Below, piece after piece: positions 1 through 28,782 of a stretch of 64,000 nucleotides of DNA (the stretch's first letter is position 1; the number at the start of each line of letters is the position of its first letter). Location of the stretch: positions 61,609,249 to 61,673,248 of the forward strand of contig NC_088295.1 in NCBI RefSeq assembly GCF_032854445.1, read 5' to 3'. The notes below the pieces were generated by a model. The model ran no database searches. It was not told the DNA's origin and saw only the letters and a list, made by a program, of their open reading frames with translations. The position numbers and the translations under genes are program-made. Origin of the DNA: Liolophura sinensis (Eukaryota; Mollusca; Polyplacophora; Chitonida; Chitonidae).

Positions 1-86
1 TTCATTTATCACTAATCAACAGACAATTTCTTCTGTTGTTTCCACATGTAATGTGTGTGCTTGTTTTTTTCTCTCTATGTTTTCAG

Positions 87-1176
87 CTTGTTTTCAAAAA
101 GGTTGCTACATCGGTCAGGAACTAACTGCCAGAACTTATCACACGGGGGTAACAAGGAAACGTTTAATGCCGCTGATATTTGAAAAGTAAGTTTTAAGGC
201 TAATCTAGTAACATTTTAAGTACCAGTAGGCTTACTTCAGACGACACCTATTTTATTTTGTTTCTTAAGGGGCAAGTCAACCAAAAAAAGTCAATAAAAA
301 TAAATATGAAAATCCAAACTTATAGTTGGGGTTGGGGGGGGTGAATTTCCTGTTTTCAGGGCATTTCTTGTGGGAGAGAAGCTTAGCCGGCTCATTTAGT
401 TGTTTAGAAAGCATTGTTCTTGATGCAGTTGATTGTCCCCTCACCAATTAGGTCGCTGGTTCAAATCCAGCTCTTATCAGTGGAACCTATTATTTATTTT
501 TTTGATGGGTGTTACGCCTGTTTGGATCGTAACGACGCCATACTCAAGAATATTTCACTTATCCGATGGCGGCAGTTGAACCATAGCCTCAAACAAGGAC
601 AAGGTCCGGTATCTATTGAAAAACAGTAATTTACACAAAGCACTCCAGTTTCCTTTGCCCACAAATCTGAGCACAGCCATTGAAGTGAATAATCTCAGAT
701 TAGGGCTTGAAACAGCAGTCAAATAAACAAATACATGTAAATGTGATACCAAAATTGACAATGCAGGCATGTAATGGTTCACAAAATGTTTATAAGGTGT
801 AACTAAACACTAAGACTGAAGTGCTACTAGTATTGCAGGGGTTTTTATTTATCTTTCACAACTGGTTTTTGTAATATTTCTCCCAGCAGTATTTAACTCC
901 CAGAAGTAGTCAGTCCACAGAATTTGATGGGTTCTTATTTTCAGATTACCAGAAAATATTTCCCCCGGAACAGACATTAAGACAGAGGACAACAAACAGG
1001 CAGGGAAGTACCGTCATTCTGTCGGTCATTATGGTCTGGGTTTGATGAGATTGGCAGAAATTGACAAACAACTTGTGATAAAAAACGAAGACAATCAGGC
1101 CTTCCCTGTCTCCACCGTACGACCAAGATGGTGGCCAGATGAGGCAGAGGATGCTCAGGGGCTGAAGTTAACTTAA
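87..1176 (+). CDS. IBA57: IBA57 homologue (putative transferase CAF17), 3' end only, last two coding exons
   Basis: The exons are 87..186 and 945..1176, with TAA at 1174-1176. The window begins inside the preceding intron, so most of the gene lies upstream. Exon 87..186 follows a pyrimidine-rich tttcag acceptor and carries the GcvT/YgfZ-family signature KGCYIGQE followed by [17 protein letters not shown]; the donor is gtaagt. The second exon follows ttttcag and joins in phase to encode about 77 residues, including [14 protein letters not shown] and the acidic tail [12 protein letters not shown]. Known for the family: IBA57 is a mitochondrial matrix protein that works with ISCA1/ISCA2 in maturing [4Fe-4S] proteins such as aconitase and lipoate synthase. 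The KGCY-GQE motif is the folate-binding-fold signature that separates it from other GcvT relatives. No frameshift or stop is seen in the visible part. Identification is firm; the 5' exons cannot be judged. Confidence 0.88.
490..586 (-). repeat. SINE-A fragment (3' body and tail)
   Basis: This reads tail-first on the plus strand (ttatttttttgatgggtg, then actcaagaatatttcactta). It is a truncated copy of the common tRNA-derived SINE, in the IBA57 intron. A tRNA-like head piece with a B-box-like ggttcaaatcc lies just upstream at about 440-475. Confidence 0.6.
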
Positions 1177-1620
1177 CAGGCTTCCATCGAGGGACAGCAG
1201 AGGAAGAGATTAAAAAAAGTTTTTCACAAACACAGCACAAACTGTATCAAAAAAAAAAAAAATACATTGGCTTATTTCTTCAAATTTTCTAGAATAGAAT
1301 TAAATGAGTTTATATATTAAATAATTCATGCGGTTAATGGATCATATTGGTTTGTGATAGTGCAAGTTACATTATTTTCTTCACAAAAAGTAGACAAGCG
1401 TAAACTTATAAAAACTGACAGAGAAATGATTAGACACTCAACAATATAGATATTGCCCATATGCATAAAAATCAAATTCTAATATTTAGGTTTAAGAAAT
1501 TTGGAAGTGAAGTGGAGTGTTTTTAGATACAGTTTTGTTTACTTGATGATAGTTTGTTTATTTTGTCCTTCCTTTGAAGAAATGGATATACGTTATCTTT
1601 CCATTTTAAGGGAAAATTGC

Positions 1621-1626
1621 AATAAA
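1621..1626 (+). promoter_or_regulatory. Candidate poly(A) signal for IBA57
   Basis: AATAAA lies 445 nt after the IBA57 stop codon. An A-rich stretch at about 1247-1261 is closer but is not a canonical hexamer. The assignment is tentative because other AATAAA hexamers occur further downstream. Confidence 0.35.
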
Positions 1627-2879
1627 AGATATCAAGCATGCCAGAGGAGTGGGTCATATTAATCAGAGGCCTATATTACCTAAAATTTTGTTCGACAAAG
1701 TGCATTTTAAAGGCATATACCCAAGTGTCACAAAATCTTAGTTTTAGTGGTGAAACTTACTATTTTTTTTTATTTCAGCTTCTGTACAGTTTTGTCTTTT
1801 CTTCAATCAGATGATTCTGAATTTCTCATAAAATTTATCAGCTCTTGAGCATGGTGTTAAATTCTAATCAAAAAAATAAATAATTTCAGAAAGCTATGAT
1901 CCCTAACTTCCTGTCAGTTTGCTGCCAAACCCCAGATGAGGTATAAGAATTTCTTCTAAATATAACTTGCTAACAGTTAAAACCAGTTAAATGGGTCTTC
2001 TATTGCCTAAACAAGATGCACAAGCTTCATTTTCACCTGAGAAAAAATAATTTGTCTACATGTTAACTCTTTATGTCAAAAAGAATCCTTGGAATGTCCT
2101 GAAAAATTGTGATAATTTGGACATCAACTATACTGGCTTTCGTTGATTTTCAGTGTATTGATAAGGAATATTAAGACAAGATGGTGATAACAGAAAATAA
2201 ATACTGAGATTAAAGTATACTCCATTGTTTATATCTGGTCCTTTCTTGCATTAATTGCATCTGAGTACTATTCTACTTCGTTTAAACTATTATTTGTTGA
2301 ACTGGTGCTCTATTGGCTTGCTCGGCAAGGATATTTCTGTCTACACAGTTAATCGTGTCATGGAATGCAGAGACCCAGGAAAACCACTGCAACTTGTCAA
2401 ATGCCTGACCATTGGAATGCAACCAAGCATTTACAACACACCAATGAACTCCAGAAACAGCAGAAATGCTTGAAAGCTGACTGCCTTTTTGTCAGTTGCA
2501 TTACCCAAAGTATTAGGAATATTGTTCGTGTAATGTGAAATTTAACTTCTCAATGTGAATTTAATTAAAAATGATAGGGACAGACACGTGAACATGGGTC
2601 TGTTAAGATAATCTGCATATCTCGCTTTTTTTGTGCGATTTTGCCTTACATTATTGATAAGCCCAATATTATCTTTGCATGGGTGGAAGGCAGAAAGTAC
2701 TTGTAAAGTCTGGAGGATTATTACAGTTTGTACTTACTTAGTGTTCCAGGACGGCCCATTTTGTCAAGAATATTTGATTGGTGTTTTTACACCATACTGA
2801 AGAATATTTCACTTATACTACTGTGTCCAGCATTATGGTGGAAGAGATTGGTTAGAGTTTAACATATTATTTTCGTTCA

Positions 2880-3130
2880 TAATGTTTCAGTCATATGACG
2901 ACCAAGGAGTCCATGAGTGTGTGTAGGCGTTTGGGCCTCCTTGTTGCAAGACAAATTTTCACCACTCTTTTATCTAGTGCTGCTTCAATAAGACAACATG
3001 CTGAAGGCAATTAAGCCACCCTGCCAGCCCCCACCAGCCATCTATCCTTTAAATGCTGAACACCAAGCGAGGAAGCTACAACTTCCTCTTTTAAGGTCTT
3101 AGGCGTGACTTGACCCAGGATTGACACTGG
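2880..3130 (-). repeat. Dispersed repeat, family B/C
   Basis: It shares blocks with the repeat at 37474-37800: gtcatatgac near one end, ttaaatgctgaacaccaagc, and ggtcttaggcgtgacttgac. Divergence is substantial. It is probably a SINE or MITE with ends related to ggggtttta. Confidence 0.5.
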
Positions 3131-3596
3131 ATATACCACCCCTAAAGTGGACATTCTGCAAACATTAGGGCCGGTCATGAAGGTGGGAGGAAACCTGGCT
3201 CAACCCACGACCATCCACTGCCAGATGTTTCCATGTGCAACAGAGTAGAACAGTGCTGTGGCTTACTGGTGGAGGAAACAAACATCTAGCCAAGGGAAAA
3301 CCACAGCACCTCGCCAATTCAGATAAAATTCCTGTCATAAAGCCAAAGTTGTTGAAATTGTGAACTAAGTGGTCAAGCATTATTTATCTGATAGTTACTG
3401 AATGCCATACTGGGAAATTTTTTTCAATGTAAGACGGCAAGAACAGAGTGCCTGGCATAAACCACTTACTTTTGGCAAGTTACTGACATAACACACAAAT
3501 ATGCACCCCATCAAGGTAGGCAAATGTTAGACTGCATAAATGGCCACATAAGCGTCAGTGATGTCTTACTGTCACCAAAGCCTGCAACCCAGTCTT

Positions 3597-3720
3597 TTTA
3601 TTTATTTTTTTGATTGGTGTTTTACGCCATACTCAACAGTATTTCCCTTGCACGATAGCGGCCAGCATTATGGTCGGAAGAAACCAGGCCATCCATGACA
3701 ATCTGCAGGTTGCTAGCATC
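3597..3720 (-). repeat. SINE-A fragment
   Basis: It is tail-first: tttatttttttgattggtgt, then the tttacgccatactcaacagt block and cagcattatggt. The tRNA-like head is missing. Confidence 0.65.
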
Positions 3721-4276
3721 TTTTTGGACAAGCCATTAGAGATCAAGAATCCCACCAATAAGAAGTTAACTAATGCTCTGAAGCTGTTTTCAGTCTAAAA
3801 TGGCACTGAATTTTATCACTGGACTTTATCGAATTGTTCTACCATTAACTAACCCTCCCTGTACCAGTTCCTACACTTGAAATGTAAACAACGACACATA
3901 AGGCCTATTTTTTTTTAGAGGAATTACAAATGTATTTGTTTTGTGACATCAAAATGACTGTTTCATTCAAGATATATACTTTTTCATACTCGACACATTT
4001 AAAGATTTCTATCCACAACAATTACATACTGAAAACTACTTGCATGTTTGTATTAAGCATTAGGGAAAAAATGTGTTAACTGCACACATACATCAATGTA
4101 AAACAAAACTACTTCAGAGTTGAGAAGTACATATGTTGTTGGTGAGGTACCTTGGGTGAAATGTAAAACACTGGGTTATCTCCCCCTAATACATACAGCC
4201 TTTCTCCCATGCTGTCATTGTTGAGGCATCGTTCAGCAAACCTTGGCTGGTGAATGATATATGATCTGAAGGGTGG

Positions 4277-4282
4277 TTTATT
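4277..4282 (-). promoter_or_regulatory. Poly(A) signal of SNRPE
   Basis: TTTATT on the plus strand is AATAAA on the gene strand, 66 nt past the SNRPE stop codon. The spacing suits a short 3' untranslated region. Confidence 0.55.
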
Positions 4283-4347
4283 TACACAGACACAAATGAG
4301 AGAGAAATAAGATGAGAGATAATGTTCACTGGGTAAGAGTTCAAATC

Positions 4348-7300
4348 TCAGGTGGCTGGCTCCTGGACTTGCTGTATCAGAGTTATGTTATCTCCCTTTA
4401 ACAAAATTCGACCTGGAGAAGAAAAGAAATATTATCATCATCCTGGAAAAAAAATACTAAATAACTGTACATTGCAATTTAATGTTCACATCAACAGATT
4501 GGTAAAATATTGTGGAAGTAAGAAAGTGTACTCAAGACTATTTCACTTATATGACAGCTGCCAGCATTACAATGGGGCCAAACCAGGCAAACTGTAGGCC
4601 ACATGCAGGTTGCTGGCAGACCTTCCCACGTAAGGCTGGTGAGGAAGCCATAACGAGCTGGACTTGAACTCATAGCCACCGCACTGTTGAGAAGCTCCTG
4701 GGTCATTGCACCATGCTGGCACACTTACCACCTTGACCACGGAGGTTCCCAAGTATGCAAGTAAGAACAATCGTTGACAGCTGCTTGTAACAATTTATTC
4801 CCTGGCAAATACTAAATACATCAGGTTGTCATTATCAAGATAAATATGATAATTTTTTCAGTTGTTAAAGAAACTAATGAAATTCACCTGCTCCTTTCTC
4901 CTTGAACCGACCGAACCAAAAAATTGTATTTTCATAATACCATGTGCACAGTATAAATGCTAGCTATGAAACTGAAAATGACACTTAGTTGTCAGTAAGT
5001 TTTATTCACAAAATCTAAAGGCAATCATTTGAATCTGTTGCTTACCCAAGGACTTCCTTGTCTTTGTTTTTAAGTGGACTTCTTCTCCTTCGTCTAACAC
5101 CAGGTTCATGTATTCATCAAAACCCTAAAAAGAAACAAATGTAAATGATTAAGCTTAAATTCTCACAGTCCACAATGATAGTGTCCTGGCGTGCAATGTA
5201 CATACAGTATGATTGAAATGAGATCACCACGTCCTCAGTCATATACCAGAATTGCAGTTATCCACTACTTAAACAAAGACATACATTTTTTTCCTGATGT
5301 TTATGACAAGAAATAAGACACAAAATATACTTTTTGTGTACATACTGGAATGAAAGTATGTGTGTATCGTTGAGGTTTTACGTTGCACTTAACAATTTTT
5401 CATATGACAAGGAGTCGTTCAATTCAGTGTGACAGTGTATATTTATTTATTTATTTATTTGATTGGTATTTTACGCGGGTGGAAACCGGGCAGAGCCCGG
5501 GGGAAATCCACGACCATCCACAGGTTGCTGGTAGACCTTCCCACATACAGCTGGAGAGGAAGCCAGCATGAGCTGGACTTGAACTCACAGCGACAGCATT
5601 GGTGAGAGACTCCTGGGTCATTACGCTGCGCTAGTGCGCTAACCAACTGAGCCACGGAGGCCCCCGACAGTGTGTAAGTTTACTGTGTCTTCTGGTCATG
5701 CTTGTGGCAGGGCGAGTCCATGCCAATCCTGATGTATCAGGCCAAAGACACAAGATAGGACACCCGATCCAGTCACACAACACTGACACTGGGCTAACCA
5801 ATTCTGTTCCTTGCTCTAAGCTCTCAGTGCTAAGTACATGTAAGGCAGAAACTAATGCTGTGTTTAAAGCTTTTGGTATGACCATGCCCAGGTTTAAAAT
5901 TTCTGTTGGAATGTTGAACACCAACAATGGTGATCAGGGGGCTGTTTCTCAAAGCAGTTGTAACATTACACCGGTCGCAAATACCACAGTGGTGTATGCC
6001 ATCTGTTTGCGATGTCTCCGTGATAAGGGCCGCGTATCATTATGACCCCTTTGAGAAACCCTGGTTTATATGAGCAGGAAAAGTGAATCAATGGCAGTAA
6101 AGTCCGACGGGACTACTGGGCACTCAATCCATAGATTGAAACAATAAATTGAATACATAATATAAAAGCCTTGGTGTTGTCCCATGAAGAAAACTGATCA
6201 TCTCAGTGTGATACTCCTACATTTAGACAGTTCATGAAAGCATGAAAGTCATCCAGTATGAGCTAGAGCTGTGAAATATACTAGATTCCGTACACATACA
6301 GATCCATAAAGATTGTGTCAATCACTCAGTTCACCATATTCTTTATGGAATTTGACCACGCATATCTAGTGTACCACTAGGTCAATACTCACCACAATAC
6401 ACCCTTCTATCCTCATGTTCGTTTGCTCGTATAACCAAACTTGAATTTTAGAGCGCTGAAAAAGAAAAGAGCAATATAAGACTAAATAGTTAGTTAACAT
6501 GTACATGTATATTGCAGTTTACAGAATACACAAAAAAGAGAAAAAGCACTAAATGCTTCTCTAGTGTGAACAATTAACGTCCAAGAATTAAAATGAACTG
6601 GGTATAAAGCTGGGTTGAATTATTTTGGTTATATTGCATTATTTCCTTTAGCAGGGAAGTCCCTATGTTCACCTAAGAGTCATAAAACTCTCCATTGATG
6701 ATGTCAACCAATCAAATATCTCAAATGATATTGACTATTCAGGCTGACTATGTATTACCTGGGGGCCAAGGAAGAATTTAGATTGATTATCTTTTATGTC
6801 TTAGATATGACCAAACAAGGCTATGAACCCAGACCTCTAGCATACAAAGCAGGCACAATGGCTTCATTACCGCTTGAGTACCATGAAAGTAGCAGTCTGG
6901 AGAATCCAATATTAGAGTAGTGACCTCAGTTAAAAGTAACTTCAACCATATTTTAGCCTGAAATAAAGTACGAACACTATGGAGCAATAGATTATTGTTT
7001 GCACATTGTGTTTATAATTAGAAGAAAGGGATACTTACATTCTGAAGATATCTGAAAATCAGGTTCTGAGAAGATCATTAAGGAAAATTTTTCTATCATG
7101 ACCCATTGTAAAAAAAAAAAGCATTAAATGATTCAAATATTTTACATATCATTTTCAAATTCATGAAATTGTAAAATGTCAACTTTTTGTCACAAAAATG
7201 TAAAATGGTGTATTCTCAACTACTCACATATTTGGACTTTTTCATTTTGTTGATTGACAAGGCAAGACAGTGCTTTTAGGATTTCGGAATCCTAAATGCC

Positions 7301-8739
7301 CAGTGTAATTGTCTAACTTCAAGTTGGCTTTCGCACATTGCACTGGAAAGCTTTCCAACATGGAACGTATTATTTATCGACGGATAAAAAGACATTTTGG
7401 CATGAGTATTAGCCCATTTCTTTTCTGAAAACAAGAGAAACGATCCATGACAACCACACAAATTCATAAAACAAGTTCATTTTTCAGACACCAACCCCAG
7501 TGCTGCAAGCCGTTCGAACCCATTTCGATCAACTGTGAGAACAAACGAGATGCACGTAAATAGTGTAAGGTCATGAACTGTGCCAACCTCATTTTGATGG
7601 GCGCCTAAACTTACTGATGTTACCATAATAATTGACAGATGGATAATCTCCCCTGAATGGCCTACTTTTTTTCAGCGCTTTAGCATCAATCACAAGACTT
7701 ATGCGTGATTATCAGAATGAGATGACAGCCACAAACATGACAAAGGGGTAATGTAGATCCAGTTGTCATGGACCGCTTTTGGTTCGGCAAGACTCATAAC
7801 TGGTTTGTTGACTATGGGTGTAACAACTGCTCCCTACAGTTAGCATCCATGTAACCAAGCAATGACTGCTCCCTTGGCCAGCAGTACAACCTCATGTAGT
7901 AATGTCCTGCAAAGCTTGATCCACTTTCTGCTCTCCTTTATTCACATAACGACACAATGGGGACCACTCAGTCATGATGGTCGTGGTGAGTGTAAACAAT
8001 CTCGCCTCACGTGTTTGGAGAGTTCCCACTGAAGCCACCTTAACGTAATTCATTTTGAAACCTACACTCTTCCACTGACACAGGTGAAAACTACTTGCCA
8101 AAAAACTGGTCCACCTCTGTGGTCAGAAGTCACTAATTCATTTCTGCAAAATCTTAAACAGAGCAAAATGCTAAGAAAGTCACTAGTCATTGCTTACATA
8201 CGGGATGCAGACGCCAGTAGGTCTACAGGTTGGTATTATTTTAACATAGGGTGATAATCTTCCAGGCCAACAATCTAATAAAGGAATGAAGGTGAGCCCG
8301 CCGAAATTGTAGCCCTCATATTTGTGTTGGTCTGTGCCTTCACAGGAGATATGAGAAATGTGCCTGAGGTGCGAGTTAGCTGAACTCTGGCGCTACTCCA
8401 AGAAAATAAAATAGCACATTGTGAAGCTCTACCCAGTAGTGTTAGCGGTGGTTTTGAGGTAAGTAAAGCTAAGTAAATATAAGCCATCATTAGACCAGAT
8501 TTTTTGGCCAGTAAGACCAATAGATCTTGTAAGAGCATTCAACCCAACAAAATAAAAATTCACCTACAGACAGCAATTTCCATCTACTGTTTCGCCGAGT
8601 ACAGCGATTACTTCGAAGTGTACACCCCATGTCGTTGTTGTTGCAAAACATTTCACGTTATTTTAAGTTCTATCGATACATAAAAGGATACAATGGGTTG
8701 TACCATAACCTTCTGCACTTTTTGTCCCTTATACGCCAT
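4348..8739 (-). CDS. SNRPE: Small nuclear ribonucleoprotein E (SmE), complete, five coding exons
   Basis: Coding exons in transcript order are 8739-8692, 7065-7039, 6455-6393, 5124-5046 and 4412-4348 (282 nt, 93 residues). All junctions are GT-AG and phases match. Recognisable blocks are [11 protein letters not shown] (exon 1), NLIFRYLQN (exon 2), [18 protein letters not shown] (exon 3), [16 protein letters not shown] (exon 4) and [15 protein letters not shown] (exon 5). Together they form the Sm fold, with Sm1 spanning roughly residues 28-62 and Sm2 the KGDNI block. Known role: SmE joins SmF and SmG and then the heptameric ring around the Sm site of U1, U2, U4 and U5 snRNAs, in the cytoplasm and then the nucleus. 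The start begins MAYKGQKVQ, slightly shorter than the vertebrate N-terminus, while the C-terminus ends QEPAT instead of the vertebrate SVSN-like end. The ATG at 8739 is chosen because exon 1 reads in phase with the Sm core. Confidence 0.95.
4527..4750 (-). repeat. SINE-A copy with tRNA-like head
   Basis: It contains the actcaagactatttcactta body block, the gttgctggcagaccttccca block, the B-box complement ggacttgaactca and a terminal ccacggaggttccc. It lies in the last intron of SNRPE, and the (AAAT) tail is lost. Confidence 0.7.
5362..5890 (-). repeat. Family B repeat, split by a SINE-A insertion
   Basis: The left part (about 5362-5430) has gaggttttacgttgcactta and catatgacaaggagtc; the right part (about 5674-5890) has ggcagggcgagtccatgcc and ttgctctaagctctcagtgc. 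The same order without interruption is seen at 37802-38045. The interrupting SINE-A is listed separately. Confidence 0.65.
5439..5665 (-). repeat. SINE-A, near full length, with target-site duplication
   Basis: It runs tail-first from (ATTT)n to the tRNA-like head, which on the minus strand reads tggctcagttggttagcg (A box) and gagttcaagtcc (B box). Direct repeats gacagtgt at 5431-5438 and 5666-5673 flank it. A stretch of the body is missing next to the tail, where ttttacgcg runs straight into ggtggaaaccggg. It lies in a SNRPE intron. Confidence 0.85.
5935..6064. repeat. Short inverted-repeat element (MITE-like)
   Basis: The left end cagggggctgtttctcaaag pairs with the right end ctttgagaaaccctgg. 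The 130-bp element is in a SNRPE intron. It has no coding capacity. Confidence 0.55.
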
Positions 8740-10080
8740 CCTGTGTGTCAATATTCGTTGATAGCAGTTTGAAATATATAAATACACCCCTCGATGCACA
8801 CAATGCCGGTGAAATTATACCTTCGAACCACGCGTGCATAAAGCGGAAATGGCGGTTTCGGAGACGTTGGGTGGTCGTCATTCGATGTGTATATTTTCTC
8901 TTATTTCTCCACAGAAAATAATTAGATAGCATTTATCCATGATTAAACGCAGGAAATTTTATTGTTTTCGCAAATTTATTTCGGAAAAAAATCATCATTC
9001 AACGAGTTGATATGAGCTCGTACTGTGCTTACTCACAGCCCGTACAATCCCTGCCAAATTACGCGGCCATTATTGAACGATTTGGCAGAGGAGCGTCTCA
9101 AATGTTGTCACCAACCAGGATCGTTATCTCCCTTGTTGCATTTGTTAAAATGAGACTTTTTTTTCATCTAGAAGGTCTGTTCATTTGTACTGTGTCACAA
9201 ACATGTATAGAATCTGACATCTAGATTGTATCCTGCATCAGATTGGTGGGTTAAAAGCCAACTGATTGAGACTTTTTTTTTCGCATCAACAAACGTAAAT
9301 GTACATGTACGTCATGTATATATATATATAGCCCTATCCTTATATACATGTATAAGCCTGTGTAATTGACTCACTGTGTGGTTTAAGGAGCACATCTTGC
9401 ACGGGGTATGTGTGGGTTGAAACATGTTCCAATTGACATTTTTATGCTGCTTCTAATATATTTTAAATTCTACATATTTTCATTTCTGTCTCCAAGGCGA
9501 TGAATTAAGAAATAGTTTTTGGTTACTTTCTGTTTATTCTGTCTTGATTTGCAATCATGATTGGTGGGTGACCTGTCAGTCCAGACCAAGTATTGACGTG
9601 CAGTGCTCAGTCCAGCTTGGACCTGATCAATCATGTCATCATTTTGTATAATACCGTACCCCATTACACTGCCAACGTTTCTCCCATTATCATCAGAAGG
9701 GCCCATTCAGAAATACATGTTAATGTGGGAGCTATAAGCTGGGAACATGGCCAACCGATCTCACAGCTAAACACATATAAATGTTATCAATACCTCCCGT
9801 GAAGATTCATGCAAATTCATAATATGTGAAATTTCAGAAATGTATCTAACGACTTCGTACATGAGGACAAAATGATGTGAATGAAAACTGATAACATGGT
9901 GAATAGTGTGAGCATACATTTTTTTATCTGAAGATACAAACAGTGTGAGCAGTTTGATGGTCCGCGCACCTTCGGGAAGTGTACGAGTTCATCAGCCCTT
10001 TTCAAGATGGCGACGTAAACAATAAAAGCATTCCACTGATACCGGTTCTTCGACAAATTGCATGTCTTCTACTCTCTCTT
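8740..10080. promoter_or_regulatory. Divergent promoter interval of SNRPE and CAPS2
   Basis: It separates the SNRPE start codon from the predicted CAPS2 exon 1 donor. YY1-like motifs occur at both ends: aaatggcgg near 8848 (SNRPE side) and caagatggcgac at 10003-10014 (CAPS2 side). Such motifs are frequent near animal core promoters. No TATA box is convincing, and a short TA run (about 9317-9331) is a microsatellite. Transcription start sites cannot be fixed from sequence. Confidence 0.45.
10003..10080 (+). other. CAPS2: Predicted non-coding first exon of CAPS2 (3' part), with a tiny upstream ORF
   Basis: A consensus donor, ctctctt followed by gtaagtg, follows 10080, downstream of the YY1-like motif. 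Spliced to the acceptor at 11263, the ATG at 10062 would open MSSTLS and stop at a TGA formed across the junction. It would thus be an upstream ORF ending before the main start at 11296. The exon's 5' end is unknown. This is prediction only. Confidence 0.45.
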
Positions 10081-10240
10081 GTAAGTGAATACATCCCAGT
10101 AGCGGTAAATGCAGTTTGGGTCAAGCGATATTTAATTAAGGGTGACAACTTGAAATGAACCACTAGACAGCGCCGAGAAGTTACCAGACTTCTTCGCGCG
10201 GTTGTAGTTCGCTGTTAAGAAATGCAGACACAGTGCATCT

Positions 10241-10395
10241 TAATTTATTTGATTGGTGTTTTATGTCGTACTCAAGAATATTTCACTTATGTGACCGTGG
10301 CCAACATTATGGTGGGAGGAGACCGGACAGATCCCGGAAAATCCATGATCATCCACAGGTTGATGCCAGACCTTGCTACACACCAGCCCTGAAAG
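10241..10395 (-). repeat. SINE-A, truncated (no head)
   Basis: It is tail-first: tttatttgattggtgtttta, tactcaagaatatttcactt, then ggtgggaggagaccgg, ending near cagaccttgc. It lies in CAPS2 intron 1. Confidence 0.75.
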
Positions 10396-10580
10396 ACTCC
10401 AACTCCTTTTCTTATATTGGCCTAGCGTCGTTGGAGTCACGATGCTAACTGTATTAATTTCGTACTCAATGAAGGTCTAGAGCGGTTCTCTTTATTGTCA
10501 AACAAGTCTCGTGCAAATAAAAGACACCAACCTAAATACTTGCTTTTTTGCACCCACCAAACCGCAACCATATGCTCGCT

Positions 10581-10770
10581 TTAGAATAGATTTATTAAAG
10601 CCATGAAGGCATCCATGGCAAATGCTCCTCGGCTGTGGCTGCCATCTTCCTACTGTTCCACTATGGGGCAGGACGTGCACGTAGGCCTACATGTAGCTGC
10701 TCAACATGGCAGCCACGTCCGAGGAGCATGTATTGTAAAAGCCTTCATGGCTGTAATAAATCTGTTCTAA
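10581..10770. mobile_element. 190-bp palindromic element with 65-bp arms
   Basis: The left arm 10581-10645 (beginning ttagaatagatttatta) and right arm 10706-10770 (ending taataaatctgttctaa) are imperfect inverted copies around a 60-bp centre. It has no coding capacity. It fits a MITE or foldback element. A SINE-A tail begins immediately at its right edge. Confidence 0.7.
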
Positions 10771-10773
10771 TTA

Positions 10774-10992
10774 ATTTATTTATTTATTTGATTGGTGTTT
10801 TACGCCGTACTCAAGAATATTTCACTTATATGAGGGCGGCCAGCATTATGGTTGGTGGAAACCGAGAAGAGTCCGTGGGAAACCCACGACCATCTGCAGG
10901 TTGCTGACAGACCTTCCCACATACGTCCGGAGAGGAAGCCAGCATGAGCTGGACTTGAACTCACAGTGACCGCATTGGTGAGAGGCTTCACA
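10774..10992 (-). repeat. SINE-A, lacking the A-box part of the head
   Basis: It begins with an (ATTT)n tail, then gattggtgttttacgccgt, and runs through gttgctgacagaccttccca and ggacttgaactcacagtgac, ending near gagaggctt. It lies in CAPS2 intron 1. Confidence 0.8.
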
Positions 10993-11295
10993 GATTGGTG
11001 CAAGGAATATGAAGAATATTAGGAATTCAATAAAGGGTGACTTCAAATGTACAAATAACTTCTGGTTTTGGATTTAAACAAAATATTACTCTCAATCTAA
11101 AACATATTCTTTACATACCTGAATGTGAAATTAACACTTGTATGTCCTAATTCTTTCAAAGATATAATTAAAAGTTAATACATGTACTTAAATTGTTTTT
11201 GTGCTTAAGTAATTTAGGGTAAGAACTGTTGTAAATAATAAACAAGTGATTGTTACTTTGCAGGACATCACTTATCATCATTCCAGCCAATCCAT

Positions 11296-28147
<16,852 letters not shown>

Positions 28148-28572
28148 AACTATAAATCACACAAAATTTCACTGTGTTTTTAATGTGTGATTGTGGGTAG
28201 ATCTTTAGTATATATTTTTAGTATCTATGTGCTACCGGACCAAACTTAGCATTCCTGCAGTGGTGGCCCTCACTAAAATCACAGCATCTGCCTACAACAT
28301 GTTGTGTGATTTGGTGTGTACATAACTGAGGATGAACAAGGCTTTATTTCCATTTGCCTAGCAAAAAAATAACACACGCAGAAAGTATTAATAGAAAGTG
28401 ACTCATCTATGCTCACTCAATTTGTTATACTTAAGATATGACAGTATGTAAGCACATTATAATTTTTTTTCTACTTATAAATTGTGAAATGTCTCCATTT
28501 TGTCTACAGACATACATTATGTATACATGTGTACATGTCAGTCAGGCCACCTGATATACATATATAATAACA

Positions 28573-28782
28573 GGGGGCCTCCCTGGCTCCTTTGATTAGC
28601 ACGCTAGCGCAGCGTAATGACCCAGGAGCCTCTCACCAATACGGTGGCTGTGAGATCAAGTCCAGCTCATGCTGGCTTCCTCTCTGGCCGGACATGGGAA
28701 GGTCTGCCAGCAACCTGCCCAGTTTCCTTTCACCATAATGTCTGCCTGGCGTGGTATAAGTGAAATATTCTAGAGTACGGCG

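Larger units (their letters stand above)
1177..4276. other. Convergent intergenic region between IBA57 and SNRPE
   Basis: No coding exon is supported. It holds the IBA57 3' untranslated sequence, SINE-A fragments (about 2765-2850 and 3597-3720, both minus), and a copy of a second repeat family (about 2880-3130, minus) with the tcatatgac and taggcgtgacttgaccc blocks also seen at 37.5 kb. A small open frame at 2255-2473 has no recognisable homology. Confidence 0.5.

Noticed and set aside
5455-5655. Small ORFs within SINE copies (also at 10800-11003, 19724-20125, 31422-31616, 35806-36027)
   Set aside because: They translate SINE consensus sequence. Similar peptides recur wherever a copy lies, so they are not genes.
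7216-7260. Minus-strand ATG and donor-like gtgagt near 7225-7243 as SNRPE exon 1
   Set aside because: The encoded peptide (MKKSKY) does not match SmE. The true first exon with [11 protein letters not shown] lies at 8692-8739 and joins in phase.
8729-8932. 67-codon minus-strand frame overlapping the SNRPE start
   Set aside because: It is in a different frame from SmE and lies mostly in its leader; there is no similarity to known proteins.
10062-10080. ATG at 10062 as the CAPS2 protein start
   Set aside because: Splicing from the donor at 10081 to the acceptor at 11263 puts a TGA across the junction, so the frame does not continue. The ATG at 11296 opens the full frame.
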